From NCBI RefSeq assembly GCF_000485595.1, contig NW_014577564.1:108478-158545 (forward strand): 50,068 bases of DNA, in the 5' to 3' direction. Shown here one piece after another: positions 1-10,488 of the stretch. The notes below the pieces were generated by a model. That model saw only the letters and a list, made by a program, of their open reading frames with translations. It ran no database searches and had not been told where the DNA came from. Source of the DNA: Priapulus caudatus. Lineage: Eukaryota; Priapulida; Priapulimorpha; Priapulimorphida; Priapulidae. Within the stretch, counting starts at the first letter, position 1. Every line of letters begins with the position of its first letter. The position numbers and the translations under genes are program-made.

Positions 1-1400
1 CATGTAAATAAATAAATAGTTTTGTTGTCGTGACTATTCGTGTTTATTCGTGAGTGTATGGCGTATGGCGTATGGTATCGTCTTGGCGGAGGTATGCACT
101 CCGTAGCTGCCTCTAGTTTCTGCAATAGTATTGAGCAACATACAACACGCTCGCACGCTCGACTCGCACGCACGCCCGTAAGCAGGTATACTCACCGCAT
201 GCACTCACGCCACGCCACGCACGTAAGCAGGTATACTCACACACACACGTAAGCAGGTTACTCACGCACGCACCGTAAGCAGTATAAAACTTTACGCATC
301 ACGCACGGACACACTGCAGGTAAGCAGGTGTAGCGTTTGTGTCTCGCGCAAACGGATGGCGCACCCAGTCGACACGTATGAACACAAAAAAACATTACCC
401 ATACCCTGCTGTGCGTTTCCAGTAGCTTACCTCACAATTACTAGCTGGGAACCGTGAGTCGGTGACCGGTGCCACCGCCACACCAGGTATACTCACTCAT
501 CCGCACGTAAGCAGGTATACGCACCGCATGCACGCAGTAAGCAGGTATACTCACGCATGGCACGCACCGTAAGCAGGTATTACTCGCCATGCACGCACGC
601 ACGTAAAGCAGGTATACGCACTCATGCACGCACGTAAAGCAGGTATACTCACGCATTGCACGCCACGTACAGCAGCGTATATCACGATGCCACGCCACGC
701 ATGCCACGTAAGCAGTATACTCACACACGCACGTAAGCAGTGTAATACGGCACGCATTTGGCACGCAGTAACCAGGTATACTCAACACGCACGTAAGCAG
801 GTATACCGTCACACACCCACGTAAGCAGGCTATACTTCACACACGCACGTAGCAGTATAGCTCACACACGCACGTAGCAGGTATTACTCCACACGCACGT
901 AGCAGGTATACTCACACACGCCTAAGCAGGTTATACTCAGAGCATGCACACACGCACGTAAGCAGGTTATACATACTCACACAGCAGGTAATCAGCGTAT
1001 ACTTCCACGCGCATGTAAAGCAGGTAATCTCACACACGTATGTTGAAAGCAGATACTCACACATGCAACACACGCACGACAGCATGCCACGCACGCACGC
1101 TAAGCAGGCTATACTCACGCATGCACGCACGCGCGCGCCACGTAAGCAGGTATATCTCACACATGCACGCACGCCACCGTAGCAGGTATTACTCACGCAC
1201 GCACACACGCCACGTAAGCAGCGTATACTCACGCACGTAGCGCATGCCGCGGACGCAGTTAAGCAGGTATACGTTACGCAGACCACGCACGACACGTAAA
1301 CAGGTATACGCAAGCATGCACAACTAAGCACGTAAGAATACAGTATTACTCACGCATGCCACACACGCACGCACCACGCACAGCTCGCATCAGACCTCTG
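1..1400. repeat. Degenerate satellite, about 26-bp unit
   Basis: From about 140 to 1,380 the sequence is a tandem array of a unit close to GCACGTAAGCAGGTATAC followed by TCACACAC, about 26 bp, with dozens of copies. Copies differ mainly by single-base gains and losses (GTAAGCAG, GTAGCAG, GTAAAGCAG), which looks like uncorrected long-read noise on a more regular array. The unit carries the palindrome GTATAC. Open frames across it exist only because the unit is poor in stop codons; I see no gene. The first 140 bases are unassigned. Confidence 0.85.
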
Positions 1401-4230
1401 AATCCTGTCATTAATCTGACACGGCAAATTATATGATGAGAAACGTCGAATATTAATTAACAATTTAGGATATGCCAGCCTACTGTTAGGGTTACGGGAC
1501 GGGCTAACACTGTAGAAAGGCATTAGCTACACAACTGCTCATCCAAATTCATGTTACTCATATCCAGTGCATAAGGTGAGACTAGTCTCTCTACCCTCGA
1601 TGAAATTGTCATTACGAAATGCATGACGAAGAACATCGTATATGAATTAACCAAATTTAGCAAATTAATTACAGCACGCAATCTTTTAAGCCTGCATTCA
1701 CAATCAAAAATCATGAACAATTCACAAGTAAAATACACGTACGCTATAATGCTAGCTCTAGTCTATAGCGCGTTCGATAAACTGCCAGGCTGCGGCAGTT
1801 TATCGAACCGGGCTGAGACCGAAGTGTGACGTTCACGGTGGCAAGCAACGCACGGGCTGGTTCTACACCAAGCCACTGTCCTCCATAACGTTAACTGCAG
1901 TGAAAATGTTGTTGCGTACGTGAAACAACGAGTGTGTGCGCGCAAGACAGCCGGTAAAGCATCGGTAGCAAGTCGATCTTACAATATTTAATGAATTAAA
2001 AAAAATTTGTTAATTTTTTTCCTTTTTTCGTTGCTTTTCACTTCCATCCTTTGGAAATCTATAAAAATGCAATAATGACTCTCAGAATGATGGCTTACAT
2101 CGGGTACAAAACACGACACGAGTTAATTTTACCAGAGCAATATGATTGTGTAGAACCAGCAGGCCCTCGTTGTCCATGCCACCGTGACGTCATCACTTCG
2201 GTACTCTATTGCCGATCTAAAATAGCCTATAGGCTACATTCCCCCATCCTTGTGATTACCCAACACATGTTATACAAAATAATCTGAGGATTAATTAATA
2301 TCTCATGAGAAGATTGATAGTATACAATAATTATTGACTAGAATTCATTTATGTCGTTTGTACAGGATGATCTGTGGTGTGTTTTGCTGTGGTGTGCGTT
2401 GTGCGTGTTGGTGTGCGTGTGGCAAGTGTGTGTTGCTTAGTGTGTGTGTGTGTGTGTGCGCGTGCGCGTGCATGCCCACCTGTGTGTCCATGCTGGTGGT
2501 GTGTGTGATGTGAGTGCTACGTCGTGTGCCGTTTTGTGGACGGGATGGTCGGTATTTTGTGGGCGTAGAAAGGACCCCCACCGAAAAGGACCCCAAAACT
2601 CCCACCAAACTCCCTTTGGAACAACCCCTTTTTAGCTACGGGCTACAACAATCACTGCTGGGGAAATAAGGAACGTGTGAGGACGGTCTGTGCGTCCGCC
2701 TCCCCAGGTTCTCGGTCTTTTTAGCCATGTGAGAGAGTGTCCCTCTAGATGGCAGCCTCTGGTCACCGTCGATGTATAACACGAACAGAGAATTATAAAG
2801 CACCGCTGCAATTCTATTACACACAGAATATACGTACACATGACTAGCACTGCTCAGTTAAAACAGCACTTCACGATACTAAACAGATGTCTACACGTTG
2901 TAACCGTCGCATCGCGTGACACGTAAAATGAATACAAGTCGTACCGTAAACGTAGGTTCGCGAAGCTCGGCAAGGTGATGGCGGAAGGTGGAAAGCAAGG
3001 CGTATAGAAGGGGATAGGTGTAGGAAGCCGGAGCTCGGAGAAGCTGGACTGCACGGTTGAAGAATCAGGCCGAAGTCGCTAGCTTCGCGTATGAATCACC
3101 GATGCGGAGGACTAATAAGTTATTACCGTGTTGTAGTGTTTATGCTTTCCACCCTGGCGAATCGATAGTTTGGATGCATGCCGGGGGGGGGGGGGGCTGC
3201 GCTGCTCTACAAAAGTACCGTATACGAGTTGTCACTTTAAACTGCCCACAGTCTTCTAAAGTAGCGCATCCAACTTCAAATCATTATTTTCGCTTAATTG
3301 CGTCATAGCATTTTTAAATTCCATCACTATAAATGAAGAGTGAATTGAATTCTTTTATTCTATTGCTTACTTTTTTTTGAAAACCAATACTTCATAAAAT
3401 GTTGCAAATTACCTCCGAATTTGTCAACACACAGCGATATAGTATACTATTTAGCTTACTTGTACTAGCTACCAGTATACCAACAACATAATAACAATGA
3501 GCCTGTATGGGAAGATTTAGAATGTAATCAGGAGCACATCAAGTCTTAAATAACATAATAGTAGTAATTATCTTTCCATTATGAGGGCTATTGTTTCATG
3601 AAATGCACATTATCATCCAAATCATTATCAGGCTAATGTTTACCGGTTCATCCGGGTAACTTTCGCGAGTTTTTCCCTTATCAGGAATGGGCTGGACTCA
3701 TGCTCATGCGATCACAGCGCTTAGTGTGCGAGCGCGATGTGCGTGTCGCCTCTAGTATATTATACAACCTCTATGCTCCACCTCAAACTGATTGTATAAT
3801 ATAATCTGGATAGAGCATTGCTATCCGCGCTTAACATGACAGTGACGCCAGAGCCCATCTTCAACCACTCTGAAAGCTGAATCTGCCGTCTGTGCCCACA
3901 ACATTTCAAATGAATAATAAGAAAACGCGACTTATTCTATTATTCAAATTAGCATGAAAAAAAACTTTGATCCATACTTAAGATGTATATAAATATGGTA
4001 TGTATATAATACATGTATGGAGCTAAGGGAACGAGAAATACACGAAAAAATAATTTTTACGTGACGTCACGAGTCACGTGCTAGCTAGTCGGAGCTATTC
4101 TACCAATAATAATTCTTATGTTACCATTCGTATGAAAACAAACCAAAGAATGGGAATTGGGGAAAAACCCATTTTTGGCGGAAAAAATTTTGGAAAAAAA
4201 AAAGTGATGGGGGGGAAAAAAAAAAACATT
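1401..4230. other. Non-coding AT-rich intergenic stretch
   Basis: No exon with a recognisable product was found on either strand. It holds a TG-rich tract near 2,400-2,460, a G run at about 3,182-3,196, and scattered short palindromes such as TTGTATAATATAAT near 3,791, which partly mirrors TATTATACAA near 3,756. A perfect hairpin at 1,772-1,808 is listed separately. Confidence 0.6.
1772..1808. other. Perfect 15-bp hairpin
   Basis: GTTCGATAAACTGCC at 1,772-1,786 is followed by a 7-base loop and its exact reverse complement at 1,794-1,808. It sits alone in non-coding DNA. It may be the core of a small mobile element or a chance palindrome. The stem is too short for a typical animal miRNA precursor. 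Confidence 0.6.
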
Positions 4231-4245
4231 TTGAAAAAAAAAAAG

Positions 4246-4276
4246 ATATTTATATATATATATATATATATATATA
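4246..4276. repeat. (AT)n microsatellite
   Basis: This is an uninterrupted alternating AT run. A second one lies at about 4,474-4,510, with the near-palindromic stretch GTACTAGTAGTAC just before it. Confidence 0.9.
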
Positions 4277-4474
4277 GTTTTATAAGGCATATAGGCAAAA
4301 TATAGCATATAGGTATAGCATATAGCATGCATAGGCCTACATATAATACTAATTACTATATTTAATAATTAATATAGCATATTAATTATTATATTGCCAA
4401 CCAGGCTGTGTGAATAACGTCAATATACTACTACTACGGTACCGGTAGTACTAGTAGTACTACTTACTAGGCTA

Positions 4475-4513
<39 letters not shown>

Positions 4514-4685
4514 TCGATAGATGAAAGATTAGATGATAGATAAAACGTTATCATGCAGGGACAGAATTATTCGGTCTAAGGTAAATATAGCATATGTCTT
4601 GCATACATTATATAGGCATACATATATCATATATTATATAGCAATATATAGCATATATTATATAGCAATATATAGCATATATAAT

Positions 4686-4850
4686 GCACCAGGCCAATAT
4701 TGGCCCAATATCGGTTAATCTTGGCACCAATAATATTGGCCCGATATTGGTTGATAATATTAGCCCGACATTGCCAATATCGGCCTGACCCCCGGCTTTG
4801 CACCTTGGCCCGACATTTGGGTCAACTGGCTCCAGGTTGGCAGAATAATG
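4686..4850. repeat. Short tandem repeat of a TTGGCCCGATATTGG-type unit
   Basis: The motif recurs in variant form (CCAATATTGGCCC, AATATTGGCCCGATATTGG, TTAGCCCGACATTG, CTTGGCCCGACATTTGG) about every 22-45 bases. Many copies are themselves near-palindromic. It resembles a decayed interspersed repeat; no coding frame is credible. Confidence 0.6.
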
Positions 4851-4955
4851 GCATGGGGCTAAATGATACACTTTCCTGAATGTCAGTGTGTGGGCTGGGC
4901 ATTTGTGAATGAAAAAGATTGTAATATTAATTATTCTGGTTTCAATAAAAATTTA

Positions 4956-5661
4956 TTAAAATTGCATAACATTGCTCGTCCGCCCGCTAACACAGACGTC
5001 GGCCTTGCGATAGCACGAGGTCACCTCCGCCCTGCACTGCTGTAGCAGGGTGACCATCTTCTCTTCTGGAGCGTCCGTGTTGCCAATGTGTACGCGGCTA
5101 CACTGCGCAAACACCGCCTGCCGGTAGGAGTCGCCACCGGCGGCCGCTTCCCACTCGGCGCACGCAAGCCGGGCGGCCGGGAACCACGCGACGCACTTGT
5201 AGGGTGTCTCGGCGAGCCATGCGCCGGACTCGAGCGACTCGAGCACCCACGCGACGGAGACGACCCAGCATCCGCGCGCGATCGCCACGAGCGCGTTCAG
5301 CGTGCGGCGCTCGCGACCGCAGACGACGTGCGTCGTGTCGCAGCCAACGTCATCGCGGAGACGGAAGCGGCCGAGTTTGCTGACAATCGCGATGACCAGC
5401 TCCTGCTTATCTTATCTGTGCAGATCTTAGCACAGCTTACGCGGTGCACCGGGCTCGTGTCGTCGAGGTGACCAGTCGCCGGCGACTCCAAGACGCTGTC
5501 CTATCGCGTCGCATTGCCGCGCTCGACGCCGAGCTGTCGCCGGATGACGCGCTGGCTCGCAGCCTCTGCATGATCTCCGTGCGCAGCCGCGACTGCTGCA
5601 CATACGTTGGAGTGTCCAGCACGGAGAGCGAGACGTCGCTGCCGTCGTCTTTTTCGCGAAG
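4956..5661 (-). CDS. Microcephalin (MCPH1)-like BRCT protein, partial
   Basis: MCPH1 family proteins act at centrosomes and in the DNA-damage response through BRCT domains. The exon at 4,956-5,402 (or from 5,410) encodes about 148 residues. They begin ELVIAIVSKLGRF and run through THVVCG, RRTLNALVAIARGCWVV and AWVLESLESGAW to WFPAARL. The RTLN-IARGCWV core and the following FPAA motif are what I would expect of the second BRCT domain of MCPH1. The start of a third BRCT follows, but the frame stops at TAA (4,956) about 45 residues early. The next upstream exon, 5,441-5,661, starts LREKDDGSDVSLSVLDTPT and ends RRRLVTSTTRA. The two are separated by only 30-38 bases with GTAAG at one side and AG at the other, and the phases disagree by one base. 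No N-terminal BRCT1 is visible before the divergent FAM161 gene. It may be a pseudogene, a broken assembly, or a gene with distant exons. Confidence 0.75.
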
Positions 5662-6250
5662 CTGCGATAAGATTCTGTGTCCCTCTTATTCATGCCAAAA
5701 CAGGATGAGTTTATCATTATTATTTAATTTATCATTTCGCTTTTAGTTACTGTATACGCTGTATATTTCACGGTGGTTTAATTTTCGCGATTTTAGTTAA
5801 ACGCGTCCCCGATCGCGAAAATAACAACACGGGAAAATAGCAACACGCTGTTCGTCACTGATTCGGGAATTCACCGACCGCGAAATAAACCATTTAATTT
5901 TTGTGGATCACAATCACAATGCCTATATTATATATATAGCGCGGCGACACATACATATTTAGTGTGCGTGTTAGTGTTGGCGGTGTTGGAGTGAGGGTTA
6001 CCTTTAGGGTTAACGTTTTGAACGTCATCGTCAACGTTATCACGTGACCTCCCTCCACGCCCGTGGGATAGCAACACCCGATTTATGCTTATCCAAAGCC
6101 AAACTGCATGCAGTTCCCCTTCGCTCACTCAAGATACCATGATTGAGCCCATGAGCGAGAGCGCCATCTGTCGTGGAGTTTGATCCATCATCCAAAGCTT
6201 ATCCTCCACGGGTTTAGACTGGTTCTTTTTCTCGCTACACTTCGCAATGT
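5662..6250. other. Intergenic region between divergent genes
   Basis: This stretch contains repeated words of the type TTTCGCGATTTTAG and CGATCGCGAAAATAAC (5,780-5,890), a style common in decayed interspersed repeats of marine invertebrates. It also holds a short AT run near 5,927. Because the flanking genes diverge from it, it could hold a shared promoter region. Confidence 0.45.
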
Positions 6251-6280
6251 TATATAAAGAGCAGGGACAAAGACTCAGTC
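6251..6280 (+). promoter_or_regulatory. TATA box plus initiator for the FAM161-like gene
   Basis: TATATAAAG at 6,251-6,259 is followed by an initiator-like ACTCAGTC with its A at 6,277, about 26 bases after the first T of the TATA box. This would give a 5' UTR of about 229 bases before the ATG at 6,506. The spacing is slightly short of the usual 28-31 bases but acceptable. It is inferred from sequence only. Confidence 0.5.
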
Positions 6281-6505
6281 TAGAGTGGTAGTTTTTGCAT
6301 TAGCGTCGATGTTTCTGCTTAAAAAAATTATACAACATTTTTAACGAATGCCTTATCATATGGGGTTTCCATATGTTGTAGTAGCCCTTTAAATAATTTC
6401 ATTTCGTCATAATCGACACACAATTTAATATATTTATAACAAACTGCTGCACAGAGGATGATATAGTGCGGTCCTGTACCGGCGTATCCAACCAAAATAT
6501 TTGCG

Positions 6506-9500
6506 ATGGCAACAGGGTTAGATCATAAAACATCGGTTTTTATTAACTCGTGTCTAAAACCTGCATCGCCAGCATGCCAGAATTTAGTAAGTGAAATTGT
6601 GGTAGGTTACGGTATTCCAAACGGAAGCAATAAAACAAGGAAATACTCTAAGAAGACGTCTACGAAGTCGCATGTATCGTCTGTTTTCGGGACTGGAAAA
6701 GATTGCAACAGCTTTGTTTCAAATAATCGTATTCGTGGTCGCAATACAACTAGTAACAAGCAGGAGGGCTATCGTGATTATAATGTTATGTATGCGGAAC
6801 AAGAACATAGGCCTGCCAGCACCGAGTCAGAAAATGCAAATACGAAGTCGGACTACTATTGTGAGCACAGTTCAGACGGCGCTAGCTGTCTGGGGCTGAA
6901 ATCTTTTGAGAAGCTAAAAAACATGGACCCGTCATCTGTCAATGTCGCAGACGTATCAAGACTGTGCGAATCTATTGACAAGGTTAAGCGTGAACACAAA
7001 AAGGCTCTCAAAAAACTAGAAAATCAGTATAATAGAAAGCATCAACCCGACAATTCAAATGTAGAACATGAATTTGACATGAAGTTTAATGATGTACATG
7101 ATAATATAAATACTAATAATGTAATACCATCACACAAGTATGAGTCATTTCTTTCAAATGATGTGTCACGACTGAGCAAAAGTAATTTGAAAAAACATCA
7201 AGACAATATAGAGTCGCTATTAAAAATACCTGTTCATCCAAAAACATCTGGAAGAAGTCGTGCGACAGGATATATGTCCATGGATTGGAGAAACTTGACT
7301 TCAGATGAAAGAAGTGATACACTTCAAAATAAACCGACAGATTCTACTCTTCACACCAATACGTGGAACAATAATGACACAAGACCGTATGAAAGTAAAT
7401 ATGCATGGGAGGAGAGTGAACTGACGAAAGTGTGGGATGATTATTCTGTGGGCATTGATGCCTCAAAAGAGTTGCCATTAAGAAGTTCAAGTATGTGTAG
7501 GTCCCCATCTCCTACGAAAATAGGTAATAATGGGTGGCACCATGGCATCACAGTGCCACAACCTTTCAAAATGACTATTAGAGCAGAGCAGAAGCCAAAG
7601 ACTAAATCAAAAGCACAGCTTCAAATAGAGAAACAAAAGCTAGAGAAACAGATGGCTGAAGAAGCTGAATGTCGGAAAGTTTTCCGAGCAAAGCCACCAC
7701 CAGCACATGTGTATCTTCCTCTCTACAATGTAATCATGGCTGAGGAGGAGGTACGTCGGAAGGATATGCGTGAAAACAACAAACGAACACTGCTGTTAGA
7801 TCAGAGACCATTTTCCTTTGTATGGCGAGAAGAGGAAAAGAAAAGGCGGGTTCAGTCTCAATTGGCAGTGAATGCTAGAAGTAGAAAGGAATCAAGATCT
7901 GTCAGCCCTTCCTTTAAAGCTACAAATCCACCAAAGGCTGTTTATAGCAGGGAAGTCCATAGAAAACTAGAAGAGCAAGAATTCTACAGGAAAATAAAAA
8001 TTCACATGCGCTCACTAGAAATGCTTACATCGTCGAAGTTGCCACCACGTATGGAAGCACACCAGAGACGGATGAGAGAGCGTACTGAAACAAAAAGCAG
8101 AAAGTCTGGTGCTTTTGATGGTGTGACACCCTCCTTTACACCCGGAGTTCATGATGTGCCAGACTTCCAAGCAATACATAACCAGTTGCAGAGGCAGAAT
8201 AGCTTGTTAGGTTCGCCCCAGTATACACAGTGCAACCCTTTCAATCTGCGAACGGCAAATATAAAGTCAAACGTTGATGTGATTGCTAACGACATTGTGA
8301 ATGACGAAAAGAAATTGAAAGAGTCTAGGTGGCCTTATACTGGAAGTAGAGAGAAACGACCTCCTAGTTCTTTGAAATATCGGTCCGCTTCAGTTGGTTG
8401 CATTCCCACCCGCATTACATCAGCTGCTAGCCGGCAGCAGGCACTCGCCAGGTACAGTAGCATTTATGTATAATACTATCGTTTTGACAGGTAGCAATTC
8501 ATCACGTGTAGCGAATTATTAATGCTAGAACAATAAGAGCATGCTACAACAATTAATTTTGCTGGTGCATGTACATGTGTTATTCATGACATTAATATTC
8601 AAGTGCAATATGCCTCTTTTTCATATTGTTGTTTATACGACGGTAATATACAGGCGATGAAACGATTATTCACATAATTTATTTGGACACACAGGTTGCA
8701 AAAAGAAGAAGAAAAGAAAAATGAAGAAAGTATGAAAGGGAGGCAATCTCGACAACGCAAAAAACACGAACACCTCAGGAGGCATTTGTATGAGAAGCTC
8801 GAGGCAGAGAGCAGTGGTGACTTGGAGACTCTGTTTACTGAGAAAGTCAAGAAAAATAAGTAATGTCAAAATGAGTTTTCTCTTGGTTTTATAAGAACTC
8901 AAAATAATTCACCATGCCATTTTCGTGTAGCAAATATCTGCTTCAATGTGTATAGCTTCTGTCGTGTGTTGTGGAGTAATGGTAATTGAATCATGATCAT
9001 TAGCTGTCTGACACACGTGATTAAATGTAGTTGCACAATAACAAAATAGACCAGATGTGAATTTCTTTTACTTTTAATCAGCCAATTTGACGCACATAGC
9101 TGAGTTTCAAGTTTGCTTTTTGCCTAACATGAAATTGTGGCTGTGGCCATTTTAAGTTTGTTTTGCTTTGATCACTGGGTTGATTTTGTAGGGAATCGGA
9201 AGCTACACAGTTAGCCGAGTACAAGAAGAGCTTGCAAGAGATGTTGGAAAGGGTAGAAAGCCGTCCCCTACTCATGGATCAGCAGGCCCAGGTTTGTGGG
9301 GGCTTTCTAAGTAACTCCTTCAGTGGCACTAAATAAGATTAATAAAGATAATCTGAGGAAAGAGCCTTGTGAAACTGTGTTAAAATGATGCCAACTAAAT
9401 TCTGTCATTAGTAGAAACGTGATGGTATAAATACCCCATGAAAGATTAAGGCATCTGTACGCTGAATGTAGTAGTAGAAGGGCTAGTACAAACTGCACAC

Positions 9501-9935
9501 CAGATGTGTGTTTTAGATTACTTATAAATAAGTGTAAATACCCAAAGATAAAGTTGTCCCCTCTACTCATTAATTGTTATAAATTCGAAATAGTTACCTC
9601 TCGTTCTTTCGGCATTATTCTAGCTCAATGCAAAGAAAGCCATCGAGAAAAGGTTCGAGGATGCACTACGTAGTGCTGGCATCTCTGAAGACTACATCAA
9701 GGCCAAGAGTCAGGAAGAGCCACAACACATCAGTGTCGTTAGTGCTGATGAGACTGGAGAAATTGTGGAATCCACTCGCTGCGAGGAAGAGGCTCTGACG
9801 AAGGAAGATTACAACATTGAGGAAGATGGTTTCACTAGTGGTAGCGAGTCTGTTGCGGAGGCCCAAGCAGAGGTAAAAAGTTTAACGAGGTCAACAAGTG
9901 CCAGCAGCACCAGCAGCACCAGCAGTGCCACTTGA
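6506..9935 (+). CDS. FAM161 family centrosomal/ciliary protein, 4 coding exons
   Basis: FAM161 proteins (UPF0564) bind microtubules and sit at centrosomes, basal bodies and the connecting cilium of photoreceptors. Coding exons join as 6,506-8,451, 8,695-8,859, 9,192-9,291 and 9,624-9,935. All junctions are GT-AG with matching phases (2, 2, 0), giving 840 residues, longer than the roughly 660-716 of human FAM161A. The family core begins near residue 350 (PQPFKMTIRAEQKPK), then FRAKPPPAHVYLPLYN near 390, RRKDMRENNKRTLLLDQRPF and FVWREEEKKRR near 435. The C-terminal hallmark RPLLMDQQAQLNAKKAIEKRF spans exons 3-4. The first 300 residues are polar and unconserved-looking. The tail is acidic and ends in a Ser/Thr run of AGC repeats. 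The exon 2 frame ends NK-stop if the GTAATG donor is not used. I cannot choose between FAM161A and FAM161B. Confidence 0.9.
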
Positions 9936-9948
9936 AATCTGTGCAGGA

Positions 9949-9954
9949 ATAAAA
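9949..9954 (+). terminator. AATAAA poly(A) signal of the FAM161-like gene
   Basis: A canonical AATAAA lies 14 bases after the stop codon, implying a very short 3' UTR. It supports the TGA at 9,933-9,935 as the true end of the gene. Confidence 0.55.
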
Positions 9955-10320
9955 ACATTTTTAATTTGGCCTAATATGGAATACAATATTGGCCCAGCAT
10001 GCAGTGAGAGGATTGTGTAGCTCTGTGGTTTATGATTCAAAAAGAGGTATATAAACTTTAATGAAGAACAGAACATGCTGTTAGATAGTAATTAATATAA
10101 CATAATCAGCAAAGCAAATATTATATTGTGCATTCATTATTAGCATGTCATGTAGTTGTAAAAGCATGTAAATTGTGGTTGTTTTTTGCTTGTGGTTACA
10201 ACAGTTTAAAGCGTGTTCTCTTGCTGAGAGAGCATGTCGTACATTGCCCCTCAGCTAGTGCTGATACAGATGTATTTAGCTCATCTGACATAGTCAGATG
10301 CAGCTTGTAGAATCGCATGA

Positions 10321-10372
10321 TCGTCCGTCCGTCCGAGCGTCCGTCCGTGCGTCCGTCCGAGCGTCCGTCCGT
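10321..10372. repeat. (GTCC)n with GAGC interruptions
   Basis: A tetranucleotide GTCC array is interrupted at regular intervals by GAGC or GTGC, giving a weak 12-16 bp higher-order period. Confidence 0.85.
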
Positions 10373-10468
10373 CAACAGTTGGGCACAAATCTTAACCGCC
10401 TGACGTACGGTCACGATATTCGGGACGTGGGGGGGTAATCCGAAAACGAGTTGGGATGTCGAAGCTGG

Positions 10469-10488
10469 GGGTCAAAGGTCAAAGGTCA
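10469..10488 (+). promoter_or_regulatory. Tandem AGGTCA half-sites, double DR1
   Basis: GGGTCA, AGGTCA and AGGTCA occur at 10,469, 10,476 and 10,483, each separated by a single A. This makes two overlapping DR1 elements, the layout bound by RXR, HNF4 or COUP-TF type nuclear receptors. It lies about 530 bases beyond the FAM161 stop and inside repeat-like DNA, so function is uncertain. Confidence 0.35.

Noticed and set aside
140-1380. CRISPR-like array
   Set aside because: Unit and 'spacer' are the same repeated satellite, unit length drifts, and the window is clearly animal DNA with introns.
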